A stretch of 60,000 nucleotides of DNA from Tubiluchus corallicola (Eukaryota; Priapulida; Priapulimorpha; Priapulimorphida; Tubiluchidae): positions 188,001-248,000 of the forward strand of contig JAQGDQ010000031.1 of NCBI GenBank assembly GCA_030141605.1, written 5' to 3'. This document shows, piece by piece, positions 13,017-42,300 of the stretch; positions within the stretch are counted from its first letter, which is position 1; the number at the start of each line of letters is the position of its first letter. Both the position numbers and the translations under genes were made by a program. Below the pieces are notes generated by a model. The model saw nothing but the letters and a program-made list of their open reading frames with translations, did no database searches and had not been told where the DNA came from.

Positions 13017-14710
13017 TTGATTGACTAAGAATTTATCTTCTCGCAATATTTAGTACTTGCTGCTTGTTATGGACATAATTTCTTTAACCATAACTGAGGA
13101 CGGTACATACCAAATACGGAAGGTTAAAGAAGAAAATCACAGCTGCTACACGAGACAAAATACTCAGGTCATATACTACAGTCAAGAATTTTTACTGGCC
13201 TATGTTTGTGAATTTTATTATAACGTCAAAGTACCAATGATATCGACGCATTTAGCTGCTAGCTGTCCTCAAACGTGTATTTCTTTGTTTGTGTAATCTT
13301 CAATTTAATGTAAAATGTAGTTCGGTAATCTATGCACGTATTGTGCTTTTTGGTAGTCTACTCCTTATACTGTAATGTTGTCTTAATAAAATATAAATAA
13401 AATTCCCAATAATTTATACTCTGTGCTGATCGATTATTAAACCATAACTTTACAATTTATTTGAAAGACTTTTGAAATTAAAATCACTCTTCAGACAAAT
13501 TGATCAATATTATGTAACGCTACAACTTTCAATTTTATCTAAAAACTAAAAAATGAGCGTATTCAAGACTCATTTCTAAAGTAGTAATTTATAAAGCATA
13601 GACATCTGCTATAGTTCAATAAGTTCGACTTTAATTGCTGATCGAGGGATTCATTGAACTCAAGAGAGTGGATTAGAAATCTGAATCCTTGATGAGAAAT
13701 TTGAACTAGTACGTTCCTGCGCAGTTTAACCAGCATGATTATCGAAATGATGGTGCCTGGAAAATGACTTCAATGCCGTCATCTTGAATTCAAGATAGCA
13801 AATCGAAAAACCCCGACTTCCGTCAGTCGACGAAGACTTCATTTTTGTATATTCGCGTGAACTTTCATGACGATCCATCCCGACTCAGGGAGTATTTTTT
13901 AAAAAGTCGTAACAACAACAACAACAACATTCAGATGAGTATTGATTTGGGTCGAACCCAAACGGCAAGAGTTATCGTTCTGTCTGCATCCAGTACTGTT
14001 GCAATTTTCAAATTTCCGGAATAGATAATGAATCAAGAATATTATTTTTTGCTAAAGATTATATATGGTGCTACTGACTGACTAAAGATTACCTAATGTG
14101 TCATGAGTGCAGAATTTTTAAAAGGCTGCTTGAAAGTATTGTTACTATATCTTTCATCCACGGCTGAAAGTGCAAATGATCTTTGGAGAAAGCTAAAATC
14201 AATAGTTGAACAAATCCTATAATCCAAATATAGCGGGTTATATCTGACTTTTCAATATACGCTGGCATACATGTACGTGATGTATTTCGCAGCTAAATGC
14301 AAACAGACTTTCAGGGCAGATTTACTCTGTTTCAGTTAATAATATGAAACAATTGAAAATTTAAAGTACATGACAATTGCCAATAATAGAATTTAATATG
14401 GTAATTATAATGAAAAACTTGTCACGAATCTCAAGGTTAATGAAAAGCACACATAAAGCTGCTACTGTGCTAATTTGCACAGTTTTTTCTGCTGACATTA
14501 AGATTAGATATAGCGCGGTAGTTGTACATGTCATTCATTGCTACTATAACATATCTGCTCGATATATTATCGTCCGGACAGTTAGTTTTATTAAACAAAT
14601 ACCAAAGTCTAACCCCAACCTAAGCCTCGACCACAACGGGCGTGGGACAGCACACGGCGGAAGCGCACATTTTATTAGATCGCTCAGAAAAGTGTTAGTT
14701 ATTCCAAAAA
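13017..14710. other. 3' UTR of copy B, then spacer before the FABP gene
   Basis: The first 400 bp are the likely 3' UTR of copy B, ending at the two AATAAA signals at 13385-13401. The remainder is non-coding, with an (AAC)n run near 13910-13930 and no clear TATA box upstream of 14711. The 123-residue frame at 14377-14748 overlaps the FABP start in another frame and has no coding character. Confidence 0.5.
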
Positions 14711-20120
<5,410 letters not shown>

Positions 20121-20143
20121 TGAAAAACATGCCGTGTTTGTAA

Positions 20144-20173
20144 ATTGGGCGTAATAAGACACCCACGCCCAAT
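20144..20173 (+). promoter_or_regulatory. Perfect 9-bp hairpin in the FABP 3' UTR
   Basis: ATTGGGCGT at 20144-20152 pairs with ACGCCCAAT at 20165-20173 around a 12-nt loop. It begins 24 nt after the stop codon and ends 5 bp before the AATAAA at 20178-20183. A role in RNA stability or 3'-end formation is inference. Confidence 0.55.
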
Positions 20174-20177
20174 CGTA

Positions 20178-20183
20178 AATAAA
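20178..20183 (+). terminator. FABP polyadenylation signal
   Basis: AATAAA 58 nt after the FABP stop codon, the first canonical signal downstream. Confidence 0.7.
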
Positions 20184-21177
20184 CATGACTACCAGAAATC
20201 ATTAAATTTACACATATTGATAAGTACACGAGACTGGGGCTGAAGGGGTGTCGCCTCCGCCAACCCCCCTCACCCAGGCGCCAGGGTATATTTTCAGGCA
20301 AACAGTTCTTTTCAAACGTCAAACTTTAAGATTTCAAACTGCAGAAGTCACTTGTATGCAACATCACCATTTTACTGGCTACTACTTAAACATTTCTTCT
20401 ACAGCAAATTGTTTTTTAAAATTTTTGTACTGATAATAATAACTGTTATGAATTTTGGTTCACTAAAACAGTGTAGCTTCTTTTTCACTTTTAAAGTAAG
20501 TGTTCATAAAAGTACAGGAAAGAGCTAGACTGTCGCCATTATATTTTTTTATTTTCTAGTACAGCAGAAAAAGCATGTTGCAAGTATTTGCATGTTTTCT
20601 TCAGTAAAAACATATATCTTTAAATTAAGTCTTTTTAGAATTATGATTGTTTTAGTAAAACTTAATAATATAATTTCCCTATAATATACATGTGCAAGTA
20701 CGCAAATATAAGTACACATAAATATATTTTTTGTCATGACATTTTTGTTATGGTATGTCCTATAAAGGGTGTCTTTTCATTTATTTTCTTACTGCAACTT
20801 GGTTGCTATGGTGACGACGGTAACACTAGAAATGTGGCACGAGGTCCTTCGATTACCAACTGAAGTGCAGCATGAATTCAGAGTACCGGTTTCCGCTATA
20901 TTTGGTTACCTTCTTCAAGCCACACACCAGTGTCCACCAAATTCATTTATAGCCCAGTTCTCAATGTTTTGTAACTGCTGTTCCTTTCCCTGTTCATGCA
21001 ATAGTTTGTTATCACGAGTTTTATGGTTTTTGCACTTGTCCACGTGAAAAACTGTTGCATGTTCTTTAAGTTTGCAACGCCAGTAATAAACAAAAAAACA
21101 AATTTATATTAACCTTTTTAGAGTCTTAATTTCAAGATTGTTAAATAGCGATAGAACAAACCAACAATTAAATTTTG
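20184..21177. other. Non-coding stretch downstream of FABP
   Basis: About 1 kb without a supported gene. A 92-residue frame at 20769-21047 has a mixed composition that looks partly protein-like (LEMWHEVLRLPTEVQHEFRV), but it has no splice partners and no recognised domain. It is more likely a repeat remnant. Confidence 0.4.
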
Positions 21178-21302
21178 AAACCGAATTTAGTGGAAAGTAA
21201 GGGAATGCGCAAAAGCCGGGAATGACTTGGATTTGATCCAGGGGCCTTCGGAGTACAAGTCCAATGGTTCTGGCTACTAGGCCAGAGAGGCCATTGCAAT
21301 CA
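21178..21302 (-). repeat. tRNA-derived SINE fragment
   Basis: On the minus strand GGCCTCTCTGGCCTAGTAGCC carries an A-box-like TGGCCTAGTAGCC, and about 40 nt on CTGGATCAAATCCAAG resembles a B box. The 3' acceptor arm is missing, so it is not a functional tRNA. It is followed by a body resembling the other SINE copies of the window (gggaatgcgcaaaagc). Confidence 0.5.
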
Positions 21303-21720
21303 AAGAGCCTTAATTTAATTCTGATAGCTTGCCAACAAACATGTGATAATTAGACACGATAGCATAATTACAAAGTGGATTAATTTTTTAATGAAAGTGG
21401 CCAAACATAATCTGTAGCAAGTTAGTTGTAATTTTTCCTTTAATAATATTAATTTCAAGATTATCAATTACTGATCAAATGAAACGTCAATTATTTAATT
21501 TCATGTCAATGTAGTTTGTGCTGCCGACCATCAGGCTATGCGTTTACCGCCAGTTAATCAGAATTTCCATTTCAAGAAAGTTAATTGAGGATAAAAATGG
21601 GCATGAAAGAACAAAGCGGAGAACGAAAATAGTGAAAAATGAGAAAGAAAAATAAGCACGTTATAGTAAAACATTTTAAACACAAAAGCGTGGAAAGAAC
21701 GAGAATAAGGGAAACAGAGA
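21303..21720. other. Non-coding A+T-rich stretch
   Basis: No supported gene. It becomes purine-rich toward the (GA)n tract. Confidence 0.4.
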
Positions 21721-21726
21721 ATGAGC

Positions 21727-21727
21727 A

Positions 21728-21790
<63 letters not shown>

Positions 21791-21807
21791 AAGAAAGAGA
21801 GAGAGAG

Positions 21808-21838
<31 letters not shown>

Positions 21839-21839
21839 G

Positions 21840-21874
<35 letters not shown>

Positions 21875-21903
21875 GAAAGAGAGAGAGAGAAAGAGAGAGA
21901 GAG

Positions 21904-21966
<63 letters not shown>
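21727..21966. repeat. (GA)n / (GAAA)n purine tract
   Basis: About 240 bp of almost pure purine on the plus strand, with GA and GAAA units interleaved. The Arg/Glu/Lys frames through it are artefacts. Mirror-symmetric purine tracts of this kind can form triplex DNA. Confidence 0.95.
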
Positions 21967-21969
<3 letters not shown>

Positions 21970-22104
21970 GGAGAAGAAGGAGGACAGCCAGTGTTCCTCA
22001 GTAATTTGTTTTATGTTAATTTATTACATATATAACTTTTTGCTACAACTTATGCAGTATACCTCTCAGACAAGTCGAGTTCTGGTAATCAAGCTTAATA
22101 CTTT

Positions 22105-23615
22105 GGTATTTGCATTAATATTCGTAGCCTAAAAGCTAATTTTGTTTATTTAAATGCATATTTAGAATCATTAACTATAAGTTTTTCAATTATTGCCTTA
22201 TCAGAAACATGGCTCCAAGATGATTCAGGAGTAACCATTTCCCTGCCTGGATATGAATTTGAATGTATAAATCGTAAACACAAATCTAGTGGCAGAGTCG
22301 GCTTACCTTATACAGTGAGAAAAGACCTGTGCCACATCAATGATCCAGATGTAGAATCACTTTTCATTGATCTACGCAGAAAGATTAAAAATATAATAAT
22401 GGGAGTAATATATAGGCCACCTGGTGAAAATCCTAATTATTTTACAGACAAAATACAGAACACTATGGCAATCGTCATAAATCTGCAAAAAAATCCTGAA
22501 TCACTACAGCCATTTTAGAAAGTGTTAGACGAAAAAATAAAATGTATCGTTTCATTGGTGAACAAGACAAGTAATAACATATCTGAAGAATACAAACGAT
22601 ATAGAAATGAACTTAATACAGTTATAAAATTACAGTTACAGTATTATAGGATAGGTTAATAAAGACATATAATCCGATATAATGAAAAAAAATTATGCTT
22701 AAACCCATTACGTTTGGTCATAAAGAATAAATTAACTAAAAATAACGTAGAAGCGGAATATACTTTTGCAGATTACTTTAGCAATATTGGACCAATATTA
22801 TTAAATCAAATTGAAAAAATTAACATAAATCCATGCATATACCTTAAAGGCACTTACCGGAGAGCTTTTTTGTTAGTGCTGTAACAGAAAATGATATAAT
22901 AAATACTTGCAAATCGTTTAATCAGAATAAAGATCCTGGAAAGGACAAAATGTTGCCTAAAGTCGTAATAGACACCATCGCTAACATTTTTAAACCTTTG
23001 CAATATATATTTAATTTATTTTTTCTTTTAGGTGAAATACCGCTGAAATTGAAAGAATCCATTATTGCCCCTTTGTTTAAATCAAAAGAACCCATGCTTC
23101 TGAACGATGATAGACCAGTGTCTTTATTGCCTTTTATATCAAAAATATTAGAAAAAGTTTTTTTACAATCAGTTACCTCTTATTTAATAAAAAAGAATTC
23201 TGAGTAATAAACAATTTGGTTTCAGTAAAGGTAGCTCACTGAAATGGCCTTAACAAAAATTATAGAAAATATCATTAATACTGTTGACAAAAATGGCACA
23301 TCCTACAGAGTATTTTGCGACCTATCAAAAGTATTTGACACAGTATACCATTCTGCTGAATAATTTATACTATTACGGTATAAGAGGTTTGCCTCATATG
23401 TGGCTAAAAAATTATTTAACAGGGAACACTCAGACAGCAAGTATAATAACGTTTTTTTCAGATGTGGCATCGATCAAATGTGGGCTCAATCCTTGGGCCG
23501 CTACCTTTTCGAGTTTATACTAATGACATCAAATTTTGTGATGAAAATCATAATTTATTTCAGTTTGCTGATGATACAAGCATCTTTTTTAGCTTTCATA
23601 ATTTAGAAAACAACA
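22105..23615 (+). mobile_element. Degenerate LINE (non-LTR retrotransposon) with EN and RT relics
   Basis: The endonuclease part is readable at 22110-22510: NIRSLKANF, LSETWLQDDSG, LPGYEFECINR and MGVIYRPPGE are typical of the AP-endonuclease domain of Jockey/CR1/L2-type LINEs. The reverse transcriptase part spans about 22900-23615: DPGKDKMLPKV, RPVSLLPFISKILEKV, RVFCDLSKVFDTV, GSILGPLPF and FADDTS mark the RT fingers and catalytic region. The frame shifts at least three times and stops interrupt it, so it is dead. Sequence between EN and RT is shortened, and everything after FADDTS is replaced by a TG/CG tract. Which LINE clade it belongs to needs a tree. Confidence 0.85.
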
Positions 23616-23619
23616 ATAT

Positions 23620-23623
23620 ATGT

Positions 23624-23693
<70 letters not shown>

Positions 23694-23711
23694 GCGTGTG
23701 CGTGTGTGTAT
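23620..23711. repeat. (TG)n-(TGCG)n alternating purine-pyrimidine tract
   Basis: Nearly uninterrupted TG and TGCG alternation for about 90 bp, directly abutting the truncated LINE RT. This is the sequence type most prone to Z-DNA. Confidence 0.95.
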
Positions 23712-24340
23712 AAACCAATGACAATATTATATTTCCAACTTTTTTTGAAAATCCTTGCTCTATTCTGTGAATTTTTTTTTTGATTTAGTTGGTTTTGTGA
23801 GTGGCACACACTGTTCACCCGCTACTAAACATGCGTCAATAATTTTGCGGCATTACGAATCAATAAAACATTTGCAAGTGCAATTGTTAACATCTCTATA
23901 ATTTAGCACTTTTTTACCTCTGATCATTTTAAGCTCATTGTCTAGATGTCTTTTATAGCTAGTAGAAAGTATAGTAATTGCATAAGTTGTCTAAAATGTA
24001 AAACAAAAACTAGAGTAGATAAATGGAGCGCTTTTAGTAGCATAATTCCAAAATCTACTGACCTGGGATTATTATCTTTATTATTAAGCCAATATTAAAC
24101 ACTAAAGGTTGATGGCGTATCTATCAAAGGGAGCAGAAATAAGATCTTAACTTTGACATTTGGCTTCTTAAAAACAATGGCTCCACGGAACCTGCTTCAT
24201 ATGAGGCTGCCTCGCCTGCGTTTCTTTTTCAAAACGTTTTAGTCCATGGCTGGCCCCTAACAGTAAAAAAAACAGGATCCCCTGAATGGTAATGGCTGAT
24301 AATCTGTAATCAACACATATAAGTCTACGTATTGCTTTTT
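23712..24340. other. Spacer upstream of the GH1 gene
   Basis: About 630 bp with no coding signal, leading into the TATA box of the GH1 gene. Confidence 0.4.
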
Positions 24341-24345
24341 ATCTG

Positions 24346-24354
24346 TATATAAAA
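24346..24354 (+). promoter_or_regulatory. TATA box of the GH1 gene
   Basis: TATATAAAA lies 43 bp upstream of the ATG at 24389. With a start site about 30 bp downstream, the 5' UTR would be only about 10-15 nt. Confidence 0.6.
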
Positions 24355-24388
24355 CTCTCTATGTATTTCAAACTTGTATGTTAACAAC

Positions 24389-37635
<13,247 letters not shown>

Positions 37636-37697
37636 TGGCTGTACCTCCTCAATTAACTGCAAAGTACACTACGTACTTAGTGATATATTAATGTATA

Positions 37698-37703
37698 AAT
37701 AAA
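37698..37703 (+). terminator. GH1 polyadenylation signal
   Basis: AATAAA 63 nt after the GH1 stop codon. Confidence 0.75.
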
Positions 37704-39366
37704 TGTGAAACGTTGAGACCATCGCAAATTGTGTGTGTGGTTATTTTGGCAAAGAAAAGCAGGAAACTGCCCAGTTTCAAAAGGCATTAGTAACAGAATG
37801 ACGAGCTTGGCAACTTTGGGTCAGTGCAAATGACAAAAACGTTTTGAAATTAGCACATTTAAACGAGATGTGTTGCAAGGAAAACATTGGGCCGGTAAAT
37901 ACATGAATATTACTCAGTTTTAACATGATTTTATGTATTATTACAAATACAGGTGAATTGATATACAAGTTTCAGCTTTCACTTTTGTTTGCAACAAGTA
38001 TGTGAAACTGTAATTCCAAAATTCTTTAACTCGAATCCCTGTAGATTACAAGACAATACCAATGTATTAACAAAAGTAACAGTTTCTTTTGAAAGCGTAG
38101 ACAAATTTGAAAGATATAAATGATACATACGTACAAACCATTCATTTACATTAAACGTGTAAAGCAATAATTACTAAAGTACGTTTTCAGATATAAAACA
38201 ATGCTGATTTGACGTTAATTACAAAATGTAATTGTATAGTTTTACTTCAGAAAGCTACCATAGCCGAACTTTCACTGAGCTTAAAAATGCACTTATAACA
38301 GAAAACTAGTGCTTAACACTTACACAAACAATGCCATTAGGACATAGAGGCTTTCCTCCTGCACAGAGGCTGGGAAAGCAAACATTCAACACAATTTGGT
38401 TGCTGTAATGACAGAGACGTTTCCAACAGAAATTAGTACCACTGAAATACTTTACTGCAACAAAAAGCAGCACAAAAATGTCCCATATAAATGGATTAAC
38501 TTGAATGTTTGTGGCACAGGTAAAGAAGAGACAAATGACACACAGGTTAACTAACTGAAAGTTGGCTTGAAAGTAAAAAGTTTACATTACTGCCACAGAT
38601 GGCAGTAATGTAACACAAATTTACTACATAAATAAATAACAAAAAACAGCAGCTATTTATCATGCTTACGTGGTAACAACTGTACAATGTGCAACTGAAA
38701 AAACAGGTATAATGATTAATCGTTTATATAAGGAAGTTAACATTATGGATGGCATCCATTTAACACACAGAAACATAATGATTTTCTAAGATTTGATAAT
38801 TAAAGATTTCATTAACTTAACAGCAATAGATGCAAAACAATTATGTTTCATGGATGTCAGCAAAAGTGCATTCATAGGAGAATATTTCCAGGAAACCAAT
38901 ATTAAAATATATTCAAATTTATAGCTTAGAATTTCAAACAATATATCATACTTCTTTGTTTACCATATTACGTAGATGTTAGGTCAAATAGTCGGCCAAC
39001 AAAACTAGATGAAAAATTTGCAGAAATCTCAAAAATTGCCTCCATTAGAAAACGCATCAAGCAGCTGGACACAGCATGAACAGTGGCATCACGAACCAAG
39101 ACGACCCTGAGGTGCCACAACTCACTGGATTCCCTATCGGGCCACGGCCCAGAGGTGGCATAACACGCGGGATTCCCTACCAGGCCACTGTACCAGCATG
39201 AAGAATCTATAAATCCTTGTCTGAAGATCTGTTACATTCACTACCAATCAAAAAATCCATCTTAATTTGGGCAGCCTAGGGTAAATGCAATCTGATCCTC
39301 ACTACCGTCGAGCACAAGAGTGACAGTTACACATTACAATATCCGTTTCCATTCATATTCCATTTC
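37704..39366. other. Spacer between convergent GH1 and Spindly genes
   Basis: About 1.66 kb with no supported coding sequence. It should hold the 3' UTR of Spindly (read on the minus strand), but I saw no canonical AATAAA there on that strand. Confidence 0.45.
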
Positions 39367-42300
39367 TTATTGTTGTTTGCATTCGTCTCTTCTGTACATT
39401 TTATTGTCATGCATGCTGACCACTCTCCTCTGCACTTTGCCACCTCTTTTCTGAAATTCTGTTTTTTCTTCTGTGCCTAGATCCAGAAAAAACGTGTTAG
39501 GCTAAAAACACCATATTTTCATTCGGCGTGGTAATTTCAATCTCGCACATTATTATAGCAAAATCTGGATACAAAAATGAGAACTAACGCTGCTCTCAAA
39601 GTATTAATTTAATTATTAAAATTTTATGTCATAAGTTTTGCTCATTTACATGAAATGTGACAGCAAATCAGAATACTGCAAGACAAAACCAATGATCTTA
39701 CTTTCAAATGCCTCTCAATGGCTAGGTTTCTCACTTATTGCACACAGGTATTAGAACTCACTTAATAAACTCAGAACTGCTTTCACTTTACAGCTACTGT
39801 TTAAAGATGTTTTGAATCATAAGTACGTACCTTTAAAAATTAATAAAGATAGAATAAATTTCAATTAGACTTCTCTGCAGTGCAATGTACGAAGGATTGT
39901 AAGTCTTATATTTTAATTATTACACGTAGCTGCAATTGCATAATATGTATTATTTTACTGGGCAAAGCTACTAAAACAATTGCAGTTTCACTTTAAGAAT
40001 AAGCTTAAAGAGGCCCACCGTGCCAGAGAAAGGCAGAGTTTAGCTCGATCTTTCAAATAATATGCTTCCTTCTTATGGAGAAGAAATACATACAAGATGG
40101 CTATGTCTGTCACAACCAGAATAAGCACTGCCTTAATAATGAAGTTGTAAAAATCATAGAAAAATCTATTATGCCACATATTTTATGACTCATTTGGCAA
40201 TATCTGCTATGGCTCAAGGACAAAATTCCCCTATTACTTAAAGAACTAATTATTTTTATTTTATCATTTGTACTGCAAAACTACAATAATTGACAAGTCC
40301 TCATTACCTCAATTGAAAAACCACTTCAAGACGAACTAAATTAATCAGACCGTAGGCATCTCAAAACTGTATGCAAGAAACAATAAATAACAACAGAAGA
40401 AATGGTTTCTGATACATACGGGATGTTGTTTCTGATGAGATGTCTGATGAATCAGTTGAAGTAATGATGGTATCGGGCATCGTTTCGTCAAATGAAACTT
40501 TCTTGGTTTTTTTACTTGACTTCTCTGTTACATCTGTGTCTGTAGAGAAGTGGAAAACAATATAGAAATACACAAAAATATCACAAGTGATAACATTAAC
40601 TTCAAAATAAAAACTAGTTAAACTGAAAGCACTGTGAATTAGATCATTTCAGAAGTTCGCAATTCTGTATTCTTTTTTTAAAGATATAATTAATTTAGGA
40701 ATTTAGTTATTTTAAAAACTAAACTTAAACGCACAAGTTTATAAAGCCTTGTGCTTGTTCTCAGTAGGTGTCACCACATAATGCATACTACAAATGATCT
40801 CTGTAGACATGACCACATATACAATTACTAGCACCGTTTACAAGTAGGTTTCGCTACCCACTAAAATTCCTGTTGAATAAGATTGTTGCAGGTCTAAAAC
40901 ACCCAAGGATTAAAATTACGTAGATCTCTAGGTTCATGTTTAACACTTCTTACTGAGGTAGTACTGTGCAACTAAAACAGATATTCCTCGATAACCAAGA
41001 CATTGTCAAAGCGAAGACTCATTAAACAAGAACGAAACATTACCTATGTAAGTGATTTGTGCTTGTAATGCAATTTACTTACCTTTTCTATCTGATGGTT
41101 CATCGGCTTTACGTTTTTCCGGAACTAGTTTAGTGGATTTCGAAGGCGGATTAGTTTCTTTTAACACAAAAACATCTGCTAACTCAACTGATGCTGGTGG
41201 AATTTTTTCAGTTATACCCCGATTTGGCACTTTAGCCTCTGTCTTAGCTGTAAAAATTCAATAGTGGGTTACATAGAACACAGCAAGGAAACGAAAAATT
41301 TACCCCATCTTTAGCACTTTCACTGGGGTTGTTGCAGAAATTTTTGTGTTTGTGTTTCAATGGTAAAAACTACAGTGAGTCAATAAAAATTTCAATTTAC
41401 GTTAATTTAAATTTGCTAAATTTATTAATTTGTAGAATTTAATGTACTTTAGTTAAGGATCCGTACCAATTAATAATGCAAAGACCAGTTTCGAAAGTTT
41501 CCAATATGCTTCTGATTGTTCGGCTATATTTATGTACATAATGATAGCAAAATATTCATTATAAATTATAAAATGAAATATTTTTGAATTATAAATGAAA
41601 GAAATTAGCTGGTAATTAAAGATACCATTAATTAGCTTATGACTATGAATGCCAGAATGTAGACAAACAAAGAAGGAAATTGTGTTCTACAGGACAGAGC
41701 AGGTCCTAGATTTCCTCCTTGCACATAATCCAATAGCGCAACCTGTAAACATGCCATAGTAGCAAATCGTGGACCTGCTCTGTCATATTGAACTGGTAGC
41801 GACTAGTCCACAAGTTTTCACCGTCTCCTTTCTTTCAACTCATTAGCCACAATGGGAATAATAGTTATAAAATAAACTGCAATGATTTATTAACATTCTG
41901 TTATTCACAGCCATAATCTAATTAAAATGAAAAATGGCATTTGTTGCAAGTTGGCATTTTTCTCCATTTTTGCTTCGGTCTACAAACTGTTCACAACAGT
42001 GAATTAAAAAATCTTGCTCTAAACGGACATAAATCTATACCTATGTTTGCCAAAAAGCATTTTTACTAATTTCTTGTTAGATTTAAATACAATCTGAAAT
42101 GCAAACTCACCAAAAGGTGACGACATATTGTCCTCTTTAGCGCATTGAAGCTTAGCAGTCAGTTGCAAAATTTCAGAACGTAATCGTGAATTTATGCACT
42201 CTGATTCGTACAGACGACTCTCGCATTCAAACAGTTTTTTACTCTCCACAAGCTTCTCAGAGGACTTTGACTTCAGTTGACTTTCTAATTCTTGCTTTTC

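Noticed and set aside
20769-21047. Possible small gene with protein-like text
   Set aside because: A single frame with no splice partners, no recognised domain and repeat-rich surroundings; not enough support.
21228-21300. A tRNA gene on the minus strand
   Set aside because: A- and B-box-like segments exist, but the acceptor stem cannot pair and no clean anticodon arm is seen; a SINE head is more likely.
21639-22035. Frames of about 100-120 residues rich in Arg, Glu and Lys
   Set aside because: They read through the (GA)n/(GAAA)n purine tract and have no conserved start, partner exons or domain.
39988-40179. Hydrophobic 63-residue frame as a further Spindly exon
   Set aside because: Its composition is membrane-like, it does not fit the Spindly tail, and it lies within the intron between exons 11 and 12.
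40361-40419. Read-through C-terminus of Spindly after exon 11 (ending FIVSCIQF)
   Set aside because: A good donor (C|GTATGT) lies at 40419 and splicing to 39476 restores a CAAX-ending tail in the right phase, whereas the read-through adds an unexpected hydrophobic tail.
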